64,000 bases of DNA from Mediannikoviicoccus sp037890055 (GTDB taxonomy: Bacteria; Bacillota; Clostridia; Tissierellales; Peptoniphilaceae): NCBI GenBank assembly GCA_037890055.1, contig JBBKBD010000005.1; one strand, written 5' to 3'. Below, in pieces: positions 1 through 9,600 of the stretch (position 1 is its first letter; each line of letters begins with the position of its first letter). The notes beneath the pieces are model-generated. The model had not been told where the DNA came from and did not search any database. It worked only from the letters and a program-made list of their open reading frames with translations. The position numbers were made by a program, and so were the translations under genes.

Positions 1-157
1 GGAAATAGAAATTAAAAATCCCTTTCAGGGATAGGCTAAAGTGGCAAAAACAGTTAGGTTTGAACGGAGTGAAAACCAGCGCCTTGAGACGCTGGTTGGT
101 ATCACTCGGGCTTATAGCCCTTGAACAAACCACCCGTTTTACGGGTGGTCATGATTG
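1..157 (+). mobile_element. Right end of an IS200/IS605-type element (tnpB tail plus omega-RNA hairpins)
   Basis: An open frame enters at the window edge and stops at 32-34 (reading ...EIEIKNPFQG), consistent with the last codons of a TnpB gene. It is followed by three compact hairpins: 75-81 with 90-96 (ACCAGCG/CGCTGGT), 108-111 with 117-120 (GGGC/GCCC), and 129-136 with 142-149 (ACCACCCG/CGGGTGGT), then TCATGATT. A subterminal GTGG-type hairpin just after the tnpB stop is the usual right end of IS200/IS605 elements, and this stretch is also where the TnpB guide RNA scaffold lies. In that family the sequence right after about 157 would be the guide. The rest of the element is outside the window. 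Family recognition is from memory of related ends, not from a search. Confidence 0.7.
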
Positions 158-216
158 GAATATTTTAAATTTCAAAGAGGTAAAATGTTGTTTATTAAGA
201 CAAATACAAATAAAGG

Positions 217-245
217 TTGACAATATAAAAAATAACCCTTATGAT
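217..245 (+). promoter_or_regulatory. Sigma-A-type promoter for the symporter gene
   Basis: TTGACA at 217-222 and TATGAT at 240-245 are separated by 17 bp, close to the consensus. The start codon of the symporter lies 49 bp after the -10 box, with AAAAGGAGAT before it as ribosome binding site. Confidence 0.7.
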
Positions 246-294
246 TATATGTAAATTTAACAAGTAAAAGCGTTAAAGCAAAAAGGAGATTCAT

Positions 295-1632
295 ATGAAA
301 AATAATAAGTTTACATCAACATGGGGTTTTATACTCACAACTGTAGGTTCTGCAGTTGGCATGGCGAATGTATGGGGCTTTCCATACAAACTTACGGCAA
401 ACGGCGGTGGAGCATTTTTAGTAGCGTATTTATTCTTTATTATTATATTTGCTTATTTTGGATTGTCAGCAGAGTATGCAGTGGGAAGATATTCAGAAAC
501 GGGAACACTAGGATCATACGAAAAGGCCTGGTCACATGTTAAACTTTCAAAAGTTGGAAAGATTATAGGAATTTTACCACTTTTAGGTTCAATTTGCATC
601 GCCATTGGATATGCAGTAATTATTTCCTATGTTTTAAAATCACTTTTCCAAAGTTTAACAGGTAGCTTAATGACAGTGGACTCAGAAGTTTGGTTTAATT
701 CTTTTTCAGGTACAAACTTCAGTGTCATACCATTTCACTTTATAGTAATAGCTATAACACTTTTAACCTGTGTAAGAGGTGCCCACTCCATAGAAAAGGC
801 AAATAAGATTATGATGCCACTGTTCTTTGTGCTATTTGTTATTTTGGCTGTTAGAGTTGCCTTTCTTCCCAAGGCTGTTGAAGGATACAAATTTATGTTT
901 AAACCAGATTGGCAAATGTTAAAGGACCCAAAAGTTTTAGTTGGAGCCATGGGGCAGGCATTTTTCTCCCTATCAATTACAGGTAGTGGAATGATAGTGT
1001 GTGGAGCTTACTTAAACAAAGATGAAGATATAGTTGAAGGAGCAAAACAAACTGCCCTTTTCGACACAATCGCAGCCTTAGTTGCAGCCCTAGTTATGAT
1101 ACCGGCACTGTTTTCATATAGCGCAAACCCAGAAGGAGGTCCGGGCCTACTATTCGTAACCCTACCAAAAATTTTACAAAATATGATAGGTGGAAGAATA
1201 TTTGCAGTGGCACTATACTTGGCAGTATTATTTGGAGGTATCTCTTCATTACAAAATATGTTTGAAGTTGTTTGCGAATCAATCCTTCACAATTTTAAAA
1301 AGCTAAATAGAAAAACAGTATTAATTTTTATAGGCATTGCAGCATTTGTTCCGGGAATTTTCATGGAGCCGATAGGAGGAGTCAAAGGAGCAATCCTTGG
1401 AGGATGGGGCCCTTGGATGGACCTAGTTTCCATTTACATCATCCCAATGGGAGCAACCCTAGGAGCCTTTACATGGTTCTGGATTATGGACAAAAATGCA
1501 CTGCTAAATGAAATAAATACAGGAAGCAAAAAGAAATACACCAAGACTTGGTACTACCTTGGAAAATTTATCTATGTACCAATGGCAATAATTTTATGCT
1601 TTGTAGCATTGTATTTTAAAATTGCCTTTTAA
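295..1632 (+). CDS. Sodium-dependent transporter, neurotransmitter:sodium symporter (SNF) family
   Basis: The 445-residue protein begins with the family hallmark GSAVGMANVWGFPY (about residues 18-31), the unwound first transmembrane segment that holds the sodium and substrate sites in LeuT/MhsT-type carriers. Eleven or so hydrophobic segments follow to the C-terminus, as in many bacterial members. It should import an amino acid with sodium across the cytoplasmic membrane; the substrate cannot be read from the sequence. The ATG is preceded by AAAAGGAGAT. The gene stands alone between its own promoter and terminator, and shows no sign of damage. Confidence 0.92.
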   Translation: MKNNKFTSTWGFILTTVGSAVGMANVWGFPYKLTANGGGAFLVAYLFFIIIFAYFGLSAEYAVGRYSETGTLGSYEKAWSHVKLSKVGKIIGILPLLGSICIAIGYAVIISYVLKSLFQSLTGSLMTVDSEVWFNSFSGTNFSVIPFHFIVIAITLLTCVRGAHSIEKANKIMMPLFFVLFVILAVRVAFLPKAVEGYKFMFKPDWQMLKDPKVLVGAMGQAFFSLSITGSGMIVCGAYLNKDEDIVEGAKQTALFDTIAALVAALVMIPALFSYSANPEGGPGLLFVTLPKILQNMIGGRIFAVALYLAVLFGGISSLQNMFEVVCESILHNFKKLNRKTVLIFIGIAAFVPGIFMEPIGGVKGAILGGWGPWMDLVSIYIIPMGATLGAFTWFWIMDKNALLNEINTGSKKKYTKTWYYLGKFIYVPMAIILCFVALYFKIAF

Positions 1633-1635
1633 CGT

Positions 1636-1667
1636 AAACTGTCAGGGGCGACCTTGGCAGTTTTTTA
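1636..1667 (+). terminator. Rho-independent terminator after the symporter
   Basis: AAACTGTC at 1636-1643 pairs with GGCAGTTT at 1656-1663 (one G-T pair), followed by a T run. Confidence 0.75.
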
Positions 1668-1706
1668 ATTGACCCAAATCTTATAGCGTGTTGATAATAT
1701 GCAACA

Positions 1707-1735
1707 TTGAAACAAATATTCACTTAGTGTATGAT
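1707..1735 (+). promoter_or_regulatory. Promoter for the DpnII-type operon
   Basis: TTGAAA at 1707-1712 and TATGAT at 1730-1735 are spaced by exactly 17 bp, 67 bp ahead of the first methylase start. No separate controller-protein gene is present nearby. Confidence 0.55.
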
Positions 1736-1801
1736 TAGTTTAATCAACATTTCATAAAGAAATAATTGATAATTCTGATATTAGAAAGATGATTTGATAA
1801 A

Positions 1802-2620
1802 ATGAATTTACAACCATTTGTTAAATGGGCAGGAGGAAAACGGCAATTACTTCCAGAAATATTAAAAAGAATGCCAGAAAATTTTAATGGATACTATGAA
1901 GCTTTTATAGGTGGAGGAGCTCTTTTATTTGAATTGCAACCAGAAGATGCAATAATAAATGATATAAACCCTCATTTGATATACACATATAATACGATTA
2001 AAAACAATGTTGAAGAGTTGATCAAAACACTTAAAAAATGGGATGAAATTGAAACAACAAAAGAAAAATATTATGAAATGAGAGATCGATTTAACAAAAA
2101 AATAATTGATAAAGATTTTGATGTTGAAATGGCTGCACTATTTATATATTTAAATAAAAGATGCTTTAATGGTCTTTATAGAGTGAATTTAAAAGGTTTG
2201 TTTAACGTTCCATTTAATAACAAAAAGAAAGTGAATTCTTTTGACGAAGAGAATTTGAAAAACATGAGTCAGTATTTAAAAACAGTTACTATACATCAAG
2301 GGGATTTTGAGGATTGTTTATCGACGGCAAAAAAAGGAGATTTTATATTTTTAGATAGCCCATATGCACCTTTAAAGCCTACATCATTTAGTGATTACAC
2401 AAAACAAGGATTTGATATTGATTCACATAAAAGGCTTGCCAAAGTATTTAAAGAATTAGATGAAAAAGGTTGCTATATTATGCTTACAAATCACGATACA
2501 AAATTGATAAGAGAATTATATGAAGGTTATAACATGGAAAATGTTAATGCTAAGAGAATGATTAACAGTGATTCTACTAAGAGGTTTGCAACAGAATTGA
2601 TAGTGAGGAATTATGAATAA
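1802..2620 (+). CDS. dpnM: DNA adenine methylase, Dam/DpnM type (GATC)
   Basis: The 272-residue protein has the alpha-class N6-adenine methyltransferase layout: FVKWAGGKRQLLPEI (residues 6-20, AdoMet-binding motif X), YEAFIGGGALLFEL (motif I), and the catalytic motif IV at 185-188. Motif IV reads DSPY instead of the usual DPPY; the Asp and the Tyr-stacking position are kept, so activity is likely. It would methylate the adenine of double-stranded GATC and protect the host from the nuclease encoded two genes on. The stop overlaps the next gene by 8 bp, giving translational coupling. The combination of two different methylases and a DpnII-like nuclease identifies a DpnII system. Confidence 0.9.
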   Translation: MNLQPFVKWAGGKRQLLPEILKRMPENFNGYYEAFIGGGALLFELQPEDAIINDINPHLIYTYNTIKNNVEELIKTLKKWDEIETTKEKYYEMRDRFNKKIIDKDFDVEMAALFIYLNKRCFNGLYRVNLKGLFNVPFNNKKKVNSFDEENLKNMSQYLKTVTIHQGDFEDCLSTAKKGDFIFLDSPYAPLKPTSFSDYTKQGFDIDSHKRLAKVFKELDEKGCYIMLTNHDTKLIRELYEGYNMENVNAKRMINSDSTKRFATELIVRNYE

Positions 2621-3386
2621 AAATTATTTAGCTAAAGTAATTGAAGGCGATTGTTTAACTATTTTACCAAAATTTAAAGAAAAATCTATCGACATGATAT
2701 ATGCAGATCCGCCTTATTTTTTATCCAATGGGGGAATATCTTGTAAAGGTGGAGAAATGGTATCGGTAGACAAGGGTGATTGGGACAAAATTGACAGTAA
2801 AGAAGAGATGCACGAGTTTAATCGAAAGTGGATTAGAGAATGTAAAAGAGTTATGAAAGATAATGGAACCATTTTTATCTCAGGGACCTTCCATAATATT
2901 TATTCTGTAGGGATGGTTCTATATGAAGAAGGATTTAAAATACTAAACAACATCACTTGGGAAAAAACTAATCCACCACCAAATTTATCCTGTAGGTACT
3001 TTACACACTCAACAGAAACGATAATTTGGGCAAGAAAAAGCGAAAAAGTAAAGCACAAATATAATTATAACCTTATGAAGTCCCTTAATAATAACAAGCA
3101 GATGAAAGATGTTTGGAGAGGTCCTTGTATAACAAAAAATGAAAAGAAATATGGTTATCATCCTACACAAAAACCAATGTATTTAATTGAAAAAATGATT
3201 TTAGCAGCTTCAGACGAAGGGGATTGGATATTAGATCCTTTTCTAGGTTCGGGAACAACTTCTGTAGTAGCTTCAAAGCTAGGAAGAAATAGTGTGGGTA
3301 TAGAAATGGATTCGGATTTCATAAATATAATTGATAACAGATTTAAAGGAGAAAAATTAAAATGTACCATACAGAAAATTATTTAG
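2613..3386 (+). CDS. dpnA: Second adenine methylase of the DpnII system (DpnA-like, beta class)
   Basis: The 257-residue protein has circularly permuted motif order: catalytic DPPY at residues 32-35 (in MIYADPPYFLSNGG) and the AdoMet motif DPFLGSGTTSVVASKLGR near 208-225 at the C-terminal side, followed by VGIEMD. This is the beta-class organisation of DpnA, which in Streptococcus methylates GATC also on single-stranded DNA and protects incoming transforming DNA. The start ATG lies inside the end of dpnM and the end overlaps the nuclease start by 25 bp, so the three proteins are made from one transcript. The single-strand activity is known for the family, not visible in the sequence. Confidence 0.88.
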   Translation: MNKNYLAKVIEGDCLTILPKFKEKSIDMIYADPPYFLSNGGISCKGGEMVSVDKGDWDKIDSKEEMHEFNRKWIRECKRVMKDNGTIFISGTFHNIYSVGMVLYEEGFKILNNITWEKTNPPPNLSCRYFTHSTETIIWARKSEKVKHKYNYNLMKSLNNNKQMKDVWRGPCITKNEKKYGYHPTQKPMYLIEKMILAASDEGDWILDPFLGSGTTSVVASKLGRNSVGIEMDSDFINIIDNRFKGEKLKCTIQKII

Positions 3387-4294
3387 AATTAATACCTTTG
3401 TTCGTTGAAAATCTTCTTCCAACAAACAGAGGATATGACTTTTTCGTAAATTGGGAAAATGCTAAGTTATATAAAGAGTTCGAGATAGAATTAAATGCTA
3501 TGAACGTTCTTATTAGAAATGACGAAATGGATGAAGTATTTTATGATTTAGTAAAAAAACTTCCTACAGTAATAAATACATTTCCTTTACTTTTTGCCCT
3601 ATCAAAAGGTGAAAGAGATAAGCTTTGGAGAGGAAAAAATAAATTAGAAATAGCAAGCTTAGTACACAAAACTATTGAGTCATTTGACTTTTCAAGAGTA
3701 AAAACATCAGAACCGTTAACCGATGAAGACATTGAAGAGTATTACTTATTTTTTATTGAGATGGGATTACAAGATCTTTTTAAAAACTTCTTAGAAAAGA
3801 GTGTTGTTGATTATGTGATAGGAGTATTGGTAGGACTAGATTCTAATGGAAGGAAGAACAGAAGTGGAAGTTCTTTTGAAAATCTTTGTATGGAATTAAT
3901 TAAACCAATATGTAAAAAATATGAAATAGAATTATTACCGCAAAATCAGTTTAAAGTTCTAGAAGATAGAGGACTTAAGATAAGTGAAGATATTAAGTAC
4001 AGAAAGGCCGACTTTATACTTGTCAAAGATGAAAAAGTAGTTAACATTGAAGCAAATTATTATTTTGCGGCAGGATCAAAACCTGAAGAAATAGTAGATA
4101 GTTATATAAATAGGAAAAATGATCTAAAGAAAAATGAAATAGATTTTATTTTAATAACAGATGGTTTTTGTTGGCAAAACGAAAATAAAAATCAGCTAAA
4201 CAAGGCTTTTAGATACTTTTCAATCTTAAATTATTATATGGTTAAAACAGGCTACCTGGAAAAAGAATTAAAGACTATTTTTGAATTAGAATAA
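3362..4294 (+). CDS. dpnB: Type II restriction endonuclease, DpnII family (cuts GATC)
   Basis: The 310-residue protein begins YHTENYLELIPLFVENLLPT and contains NRGYDFFVNW, both typical of DpnII-like enzymes. The probable PD-(D/E)xK-type active site is KADFILVKDEKVVNIEANYY (about residues 214-234), with Asp, Glu and a following Asn. A conserved RSGSSFEN block precedes it. The enzyme cuts unmethylated GATC; its position as third gene, overlapping the second methylase, delays its synthesis behind protection. Length matches the family (about 290-310). The gene appears complete, so the system is probably active. Confidence 0.9.
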   Translation: MYHTENYLELIPLFVENLLPTNRGYDFFVNWENAKLYKEFEIELNAMNVLIRNDEMDEVFYDLVKKLPTVINTFPLLFALSKGERDKLWRGKNKLEIASLVHKTIESFDFSRVKTSEPLTDEDIEEYYLFFIEMGLQDLFKNFLEKSVVDYVIGVLVGLDSNGRKNRSGSSFENLCMELIKPICKKYEIELLPQNQFKVLEDRGLKISEDIKYRKADFILVKDEKVVNIEANYYFAAGSKPEEIVDSYINRKNDLKKNEIDFILITDGFCWQNENKNQLNKAFRYFSILNYYMVKTGYLEKELKTIFELE

Positions 4295-4304
4295 AGGAGC
4301 AAAG

Positions 4305-5351
4305 ATGATTACAAAAACAGTTGACTGTATAAATTTGGGAATAAAGCCTACGCCAATTCAAAAGCTTGAAAATATTTCTAAGGAATATGGATGTGAAATA
4401 TATATTAAAAGGGATGATTTAATTGGTGTTGGCCTTGGAGGAAACAAGGTAAGAAAGCTTGAGTATCTTTTAAAGGACGCTAAAGATAAAGGGGCAAAGG
4501 TGGTTTACACTAATGGTGCATTACAGACGAACCATGGAATGTTAACTGCCACTTGCGCAAGTAAACTTGGAATGAAATGTCTGCTATTTTTAAAGAAGGA
4601 AGATGAAAAGGATATTGAAAAACTTAGTGGCAATCTTCTTCTTGATGACTACATAGGCTGTGAAGTTACTTTTATTGACCTTTCCAACATCAAAGACAGT
4701 GCAAAGGCAAATGAAAAGTTCAATAAAGAGATTGAAAAGCATATTGAAGAATATAAAGCGAAACACTCTTTAAAAGACGAAGAAGTTTATAATATTCCAT
4801 TTGGTGGAAGCACTCCCCTTGGAATACTCGGCTACAGTGAGTGTATCAAAGAGATAATGGAACAAGACTCTAGCTTTGAATATATATTTTCTGGAAATGG
4901 TTCTGGGGGAACCTATGGTGGAGTGTTTTTAGGATGCAAACTTTACGCACCAAACGCAGAAGCCATTGGTATAAATATTATGAATATGCCACCGGACAAA
5001 AAGACTTTTATAAAGGGACTAATTGACGAAGCCCTTAACTATTACGATGGCAAAATTCAAATTAACGAGAGTGAAATGAAACTTCTTTCAAATAGCATTA
5101 ATGAAGGCTATGCCATCCCGGACAGGGAAACCATAACTTTTATAAAGAAGATGGCAAGGAGTGAGGGAATATTTTTAGATCCTGTTTATTCTGGGAAAAT
5201 TTTCAATGGAGCATTAAAATATATTGACGAAAACTTAAAAGATTCTGGGAAAAAGATTTTGATTATCCACTCAGGAGGACTACCAGGACTATTTAATGAA
5301 CAGATGATTGATTTCTGTTCTAAAAGTTCCAGTGTTTTAAAAAGCAAATAA
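4305..5351 (+). CDS. PLP-dependent D-cysteine desulfhydrase / ACC deaminase family enzyme
   Basis: The 348-residue protein is a fold-type II pyridoxal-phosphate enzyme. IKRDDLIGVGLGGNKVRK (about 34-51) contains the cofactor lysine at K48. QTNHGMLTA supplies the substrate/cofactor contact segment, and FSGNGSGGTYGG the phosphate-binding glycine loop. In this family bacterial members mostly break D-cysteine into pyruvate, sulfide and ammonia; true ACC deaminases are rarer. The gene follows the restriction operon by 10 bp with its own AAAGGAGC site and ends at a clear terminator, so it may be co-transcribed with dpnMAB, but no functional link is evident. Confidence 0.85.
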   Translation: MITKTVDCINLGIKPTPIQKLENISKEYGCEIYIKRDDLIGVGLGGNKVRKLEYLLKDAKDKGAKVVYTNGALQTNHGMLTATCASKLGMKCLLFLKKEDEKDIEKLSGNLLLDDYIGCEVTFIDLSNIKDSAKANEKFNKEIEKHIEEYKAKHSLKDEEVYNIPFGGSTPLGILGYSECIKEIMEQDSSFEYIFSGNGSGGTYGGVFLGCKLYAPNAEAIGINIMNMPPDKKTFIKGLIDEALNYYDGKIQINESEMKLLSNSINEGYAIPDRETITFIKKMARSEGIFLDPVYSGKIFNGALKYIDENLKDSGKKILIIHSGGLPGLFNEQMIDFCSKSSSVLKSK

Positions 5352-5356
5352 GATTA

Positions 5357-5384
5357 AGAGGCAAGGTATTCCTTGTCTTTTTTT
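5357..5384 (+). terminator. Terminator after the desulfhydrase gene
   Basis: AGGCAAGG at 5359-5366 pairs with CCTTGTCT at 5371-5378, followed by a run of T. Confidence 0.8.
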
Positions 5385-5436
5385 ATGAAATGTTGAAATA
5401 TTGTAGTAATTGCCATCTAGTAAAGCTTAAACCCCG

Positions 5437-5445
5437 TGATATAAT
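5437..5445 (+). promoter_or_regulatory. Extended -10 promoter for the lipoprotein gene
   Basis: TG at 5437-5438, one base, then TATAAT at 5440-5445 form an extended -10 element. No well-spaced -35 box was found. The start codon is 24 bp downstream. Confidence 0.5.
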
Positions 5446-5469
5446 AAAACAAAGAGCAAGGAGGGTGCT

Positions 5470-5889
5470 ATGAAAAAAATATTACTTACATTGTTGTCGC
5501 TGTTAATTATTTTTAATTTATCAGCATGTAACAAGGCAGAAGAATCAAAAATTGAAAGAAATATAGGTAAATCTGAAAAGTTCTCCACTGAAGAGATAGA
5601 TAAGGCTATGGTTACAGTTGAACAGTACTTTAAACTTAAAGACGCAGAGATTACAAAGATTTATTACGATGAAGAAAAAGCGAATGAAGATGTTGAAACA
5701 TATATGACATATGGAAATGGGTCTAGTAATGGTATAACTCCTGATAATGTGTTGATTATATACACTGACTTCACTGTAACTAGCGATGCAAATGAAACAA
5801 TTGATGCAGGCGACTATAAAGCTCAGAAATGGATACTTATAAGAGAAGATAAAAACAGTGATTGGAAAGTAGACGATTACGGATATTAA
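5470..5889 (+). CDS. Lipoprotein with DUF4829-like domain
   Basis: The 139-residue protein starts with a signal peptide and a lipobox, LSAC with Cys20, so it is anchored outside the cytoplasmic membrane. The mature part has EEIDKAMVTVEQYFK..., a central YYDEEKANE segment, and ends WILIREDKNSDWKVDDYGY, which is the pattern of DUF4829-type lipoproteins of clostridia. Function of this domain is unknown. An AGGAGGG site precedes the ATG. It is a single gene between the desulfhydrase terminator and the nitroreductase. Confidence 0.7.
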   Translation: MKKILLTLLSLLIIFNLSACNKAEESKIERNIGKSEKFSTEEIDKAMVTVEQYFKLKDAEITKIYYDEEKANEDVETYMTYGNGSSNGITPDNVLIIYTDFTVTSDANETIDAGDYKAQKWILIREDKNSDWKVDDYGY

Positions 5890-5931
5890 ATTCAAGATAG
5901 ACATCATCCTTTAATATTGAATAAATTATAA

Positions 5932-5948
5932 AACTATAGGGTATAGTT
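5932..5948. promoter_or_regulatory. Perfect inverted repeat before the nitroreductase (possible operator)
   Basis: AACTATA and TATAGTT are separated by GGG, giving a 17-bp dyad 31 bp ahead of the nitroreductase start. It is too short and lacks a T tract to be a terminator. A binding site for a dimeric repressor is a reasonable reading. Confidence 0.4.
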
Positions 5949-5979
5949 ATAGTAGTTTGATTTTTTAAAGGGGGACAGT

Positions 5980-6603
5980 ATGAATAACGACTTTAAGGAT
6001 ATAGTCTTTAATAGACGTTCGGTTAGAGTGTTTGACGAAAACTACAAGATACCAAGGGATGAAATGCTTCAAATAATCAAAGAGACAACAGAAGCACCTT
6101 CATCAGTAAACTTACAACCTTGGAGATTTGTAGTAGTGGAATCACAAGAGGGGAAAGACAAACTACGTCCACTTATAGAGTTCAATATAAGCCAAAACGA
6201 CACATCTTCAGCAATGATAATTATATTTGGAGATATGAAATGTTACGAAAAGACTGAAGAAATTTATGGACGTGCTGTTGAAAAGGGACTTATGACTGAA
6301 GAAGAGAAAAAGAAAATGGTCGACCTTATAATGCCAGCGTACACTGGAGCAACAAGACAAGAAATGAATGACATTGTAAAGATTGACGCAAGTCTTGCGG
6401 CAATGCAGATGTTACTTGTGGCAAGGGCCCACGGATACGAAACCTGTTTAATAGGTGGGTTTGAAGAAGATGTAATTGTAGAAGAATTTGGACTTGATAA
6501 GGAAAGGTATGTTCCAGTTACAATAGTTGCCATTGGAAAGGGCAACGAAGATGCAAGTGACAGTGTAAGGCTTGATCCAGAAGAAGTAACTAGATTTGAA
6601 TAA
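5980..6603 (+). CDS. Nitroreductase family protein (FMN-dependent)
   Basis: The 207-residue protein begins FKDIVFNRRSVRVFD, the arginine-serine start of nitroreductases that contacts the FMN phosphate, followed by EAPSSVNLQPWRFVVV, the second FMN-binding block. RAHGYETCLIGGF near residue 150-162 is the third conserved block. It should be a soluble NAD(P)H-dependent oxidoreductase acting on nitro or quinone compounds; the natural substrate is unknown. It has a GGGGGA site and its own terminator. It is the last intact gene before the truncated NRPS. Confidence 0.85.
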   Translation: MNNDFKDIVFNRRSVRVFDENYKIPRDEMLQIIKETTEAPSSVNLQPWRFVVVESQEGKDKLRPLIEFNISQNDTSSAMIIIFGDMKCYEKTEEIYGRAVEKGLMTEEEKKKMVDLIMPAYTGATRQEMNDIVKIDASLAAMQMLLVARAHGYETCLIGGFEEDVIVEEFGLDKERYVPVTIVAIGKGNEDASDSVRLDPEEVTRFE

Positions 6604-6607
6604 ATTT

Positions 6608-6630
6608 GCCACCACATGGTGGCTCTTTTT
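6608..6630 (+). terminator. Terminator after the nitroreductase, at the deletion junction
   Basis: GCCACC at 6608-6613 and GGTGGC at 6618-6623 form a 6-bp stem with ACAT loop, then CTTTTT. NRPS-like coding sequence starts directly after it, from about 6633. Confidence 0.8.
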
Positions 6631-6632
6631 AG

Positions 6633-9600
6633 TACCAAGAAAAAGCAATAAATAGTTCTAAAAATAAAAATCAAGATGAAGAATACTGGTCTAATAAATT
6701 AGATGTTATTTATGAAGCTCCTAATTTACCCATACTTTCACAGAATAATAGTGTAAAAACTTTTAGCCAAAAATCAATACAACTAAATAATTTTGAATGG
6801 GATAAAATATGTGCAATTTCTAAGATAAATAATATTACCCCATCAGTTTTAATATTGTCAGTGCTAACTGAAACGATAGCATATTGGTCGGCAAATAAAA
6901 AATTTAGTATAAATACAACTTTCTTTAACAGACCCCAAATAGTAGATGATATTGATTTTGTAGTAGGCGATTTTACGGATGTTAATATAACTTCTATAAA
7001 TATGGATTATAGTAAGACATTTTTAGAAAGAACAAAGATTTTACAAGATGATTTATGGACTGATTTAGAACACAAAGAAGTTTCAGGTGTTGAAGTTTTG
7101 AGAAAATTGAGTAAAAAAAGAAAACAAAACATTATTATACCAGTAGTTTTTACTAGCACAATAGGGTTATCAAATAGCAACACAATACTTTCGAATAGAA
7201 AGATTATTTACAGAATAAGTCAAACTCCACAGGTATATTTAGATTGTCAAATTATGGAAGAAAATAATGGAGTTAAAATTAATTGGGATATTAGGGATGG
7301 TGTATTTAAAAAGAAAATTATTGATGATATGTTTGAATGCTTTACTAACATAATTGAAAATTTTAAATCAGATAAAAATATTTTAGATAACAAGATTGTT
7401 ACTAAATTAAGTAAAAGCAGTTTAGATACAAGAAAAACAGTAAATGATACATTTGAAAGCTTTAATATAAAAAGATTAGAAGATTGTTATTTTGACTCAT
7501 TGAAAGAGCATAAAAATAAAACGGCATTGATTTGCGACAACAAAGAATACACATACGAAGAGTTTAATAAATATGTATACTCAATTTTTAAAAATTTAGA
7601 AAAAAATGGAATAACTAAGGGAGATAGAGTCATTATTGATATCCCTAAAAGCGTTTGGCAAGTTGCATCTGTAATAGCAACTTTGGCTATTGGCGCTGTG
7701 TATATTCCTATTAACACTTCGCAACCAATAAAAAGAAAAGAAAGAATAATTGAAAATTCTGATGCTAAAATAATTTTATCGTTTAATAGCACAAATTTAA
7801 ATGAATTTAATACAAAGATTATAGATTTGAGAGAATGCATAATTTATCAAAACGTAGAATATGAATATTGGAAAAACAAGAGAAAATCATATGATGATGA
7901 AGCTTATATAATTTTTACATCAGGGACAACTGGAGACCCAAAAGGAGTTGTGATTACACATAGAGCGGCTATTAACACTATAATTGATGTTAATAAAAAA
8001 TATAAAATTAACGAAAATGATGTATTTTTAGGTCTAGCAAATCTTTCTTTTGATCTATCAGTATATGATATTTTTGGTTCATTTCTTGCGGGTGGGACTT
8101 TAGTATTACCAGACTCAAAAACATTAAAAGATCCAAATATTATATACAATCAAATGTTGTTATATAGAGTTAGCGTTTGGAATTCAGTACCAGCTCAAAT
8201 GCAACTTATAACTAACTTCTTAGCTATGTCTAAGAATTTAAGGAGAAGTGAGTTTTTAAGAACTATAATACTATCAGGTGATTGGATTCCGATCGATCTT
8301 CCTGAAAAAATATATAGTGAGTTTCCTAATGCACAAGTAATAAGTATGGGAGGTGCTACTGAAGCTTCGATATGGTCTATCTATCATGTGGTTAGCAAAC
8401 AAGAAACATTCCTAAATAGTGTTCCATATGGCACACCTTTAGCTAATCAAAAGTTTTATATATTAAACGAAGCAATGGAAGATTGTCCAGATTATGTTGT
8501 AGGAAGTTTGTATATATCAGGAACAGGGCTTTCTGTAGGTTACTTAAATGATGAGAAACTTAATGCTGAAAAATTCAAGACTTTAGGCAATGATGGAGAG
8601 CGAATTTATAGAACAGGAGACATTGGTTATTATTTGCCTAATGGTGACATTATTTTTTGTGGTAGAGAGGATGGAGATTCACAAATAAAAATACATGGTC
8701 ATAGAATTGAGTTATCCGAAATTAAATCTGCTTTATTGGAAAACAAAGATATTGATTCAGCTGAAGTGTTTACAATTGATGTAGATAGTTTAGAAAAGAA
8801 AATTTGCGCAGCCATTTTACCAAAAAAGATAATAATCAATGATGATTTATTGGATAGAAATGAAGAGGTAAATAAATTAAAAGAGTTAGAAAATAGTATA
8901 AATGAAAATATTAAAGATGAACTTATTGAAAAATGGATTAAAGCATCTGAAAAAGTAGTTATAAGTGATATTTTGAATACGTTTCAAAAATGTGGTTTCT
9001 TTATTAATAATGCAGAAAAGTACACTTTTGAAGAAATTATATATGGGATGGGAATACCTGAAAAACTACAAAAATTAACAAAAAGATGGCTTCAAGTATT
9101 AGAAAATGAAAAAATTATTAATAGAGAAAATGAACTTTATTATTTAGTAGGAGAAGTTAATTGTCTAAATTCAGACAAACAATGGGAAGAGTTCTATAAA
9201 ATTGAAGAAGAATTTAATTATGGTAAAGATTTTGTTGACTATTTAAAGAAATCTAGCCAAAATTTGGTAGCGCTTATAAAAGGGGATGAAGATCCATTAA
9301 ATTTATTATTTCCAAAAGGTGATATAAAGCCTGCACTAGCCTCATATAATACAAATAAAATAAATAAAATATGTAATTATTTTATAGCTAAAGAAATAGA
9401 ATTTATTGTAAAAAGAAATAAAGATAAAAAAATCAAGATACTTGAAATCGGTGCGGGAGTTGGAGGGACAAGCTTAGAAGTAATACCTATACTAGATGGA
9501 GAACAAGTTGAATATTATTTTACAGACATATCTACGTTCTTTTTAAATAAAGCTAAAAGTAATTTTAAAGAATATAATTGGGTTAATTATGGTATTTTTG

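Noticed and set aside
60..254. A 64-codon frame across the hairpins near the window start
   Set aside because: It crosses three hairpins of an IS right end and the downstream promoter, and has no ribosome site.
6264..6674. A 136-codon frame on the - strand over the nitroreductase
   Set aside because: Shadow frame that runs through the terminator; no domain and no ribosome site.
6855..6857. TTG as the true start of the NRPS
   Set aside because: It is inside the cyclization domain; related sequence continues upstream in frame and there is no ribosome site.
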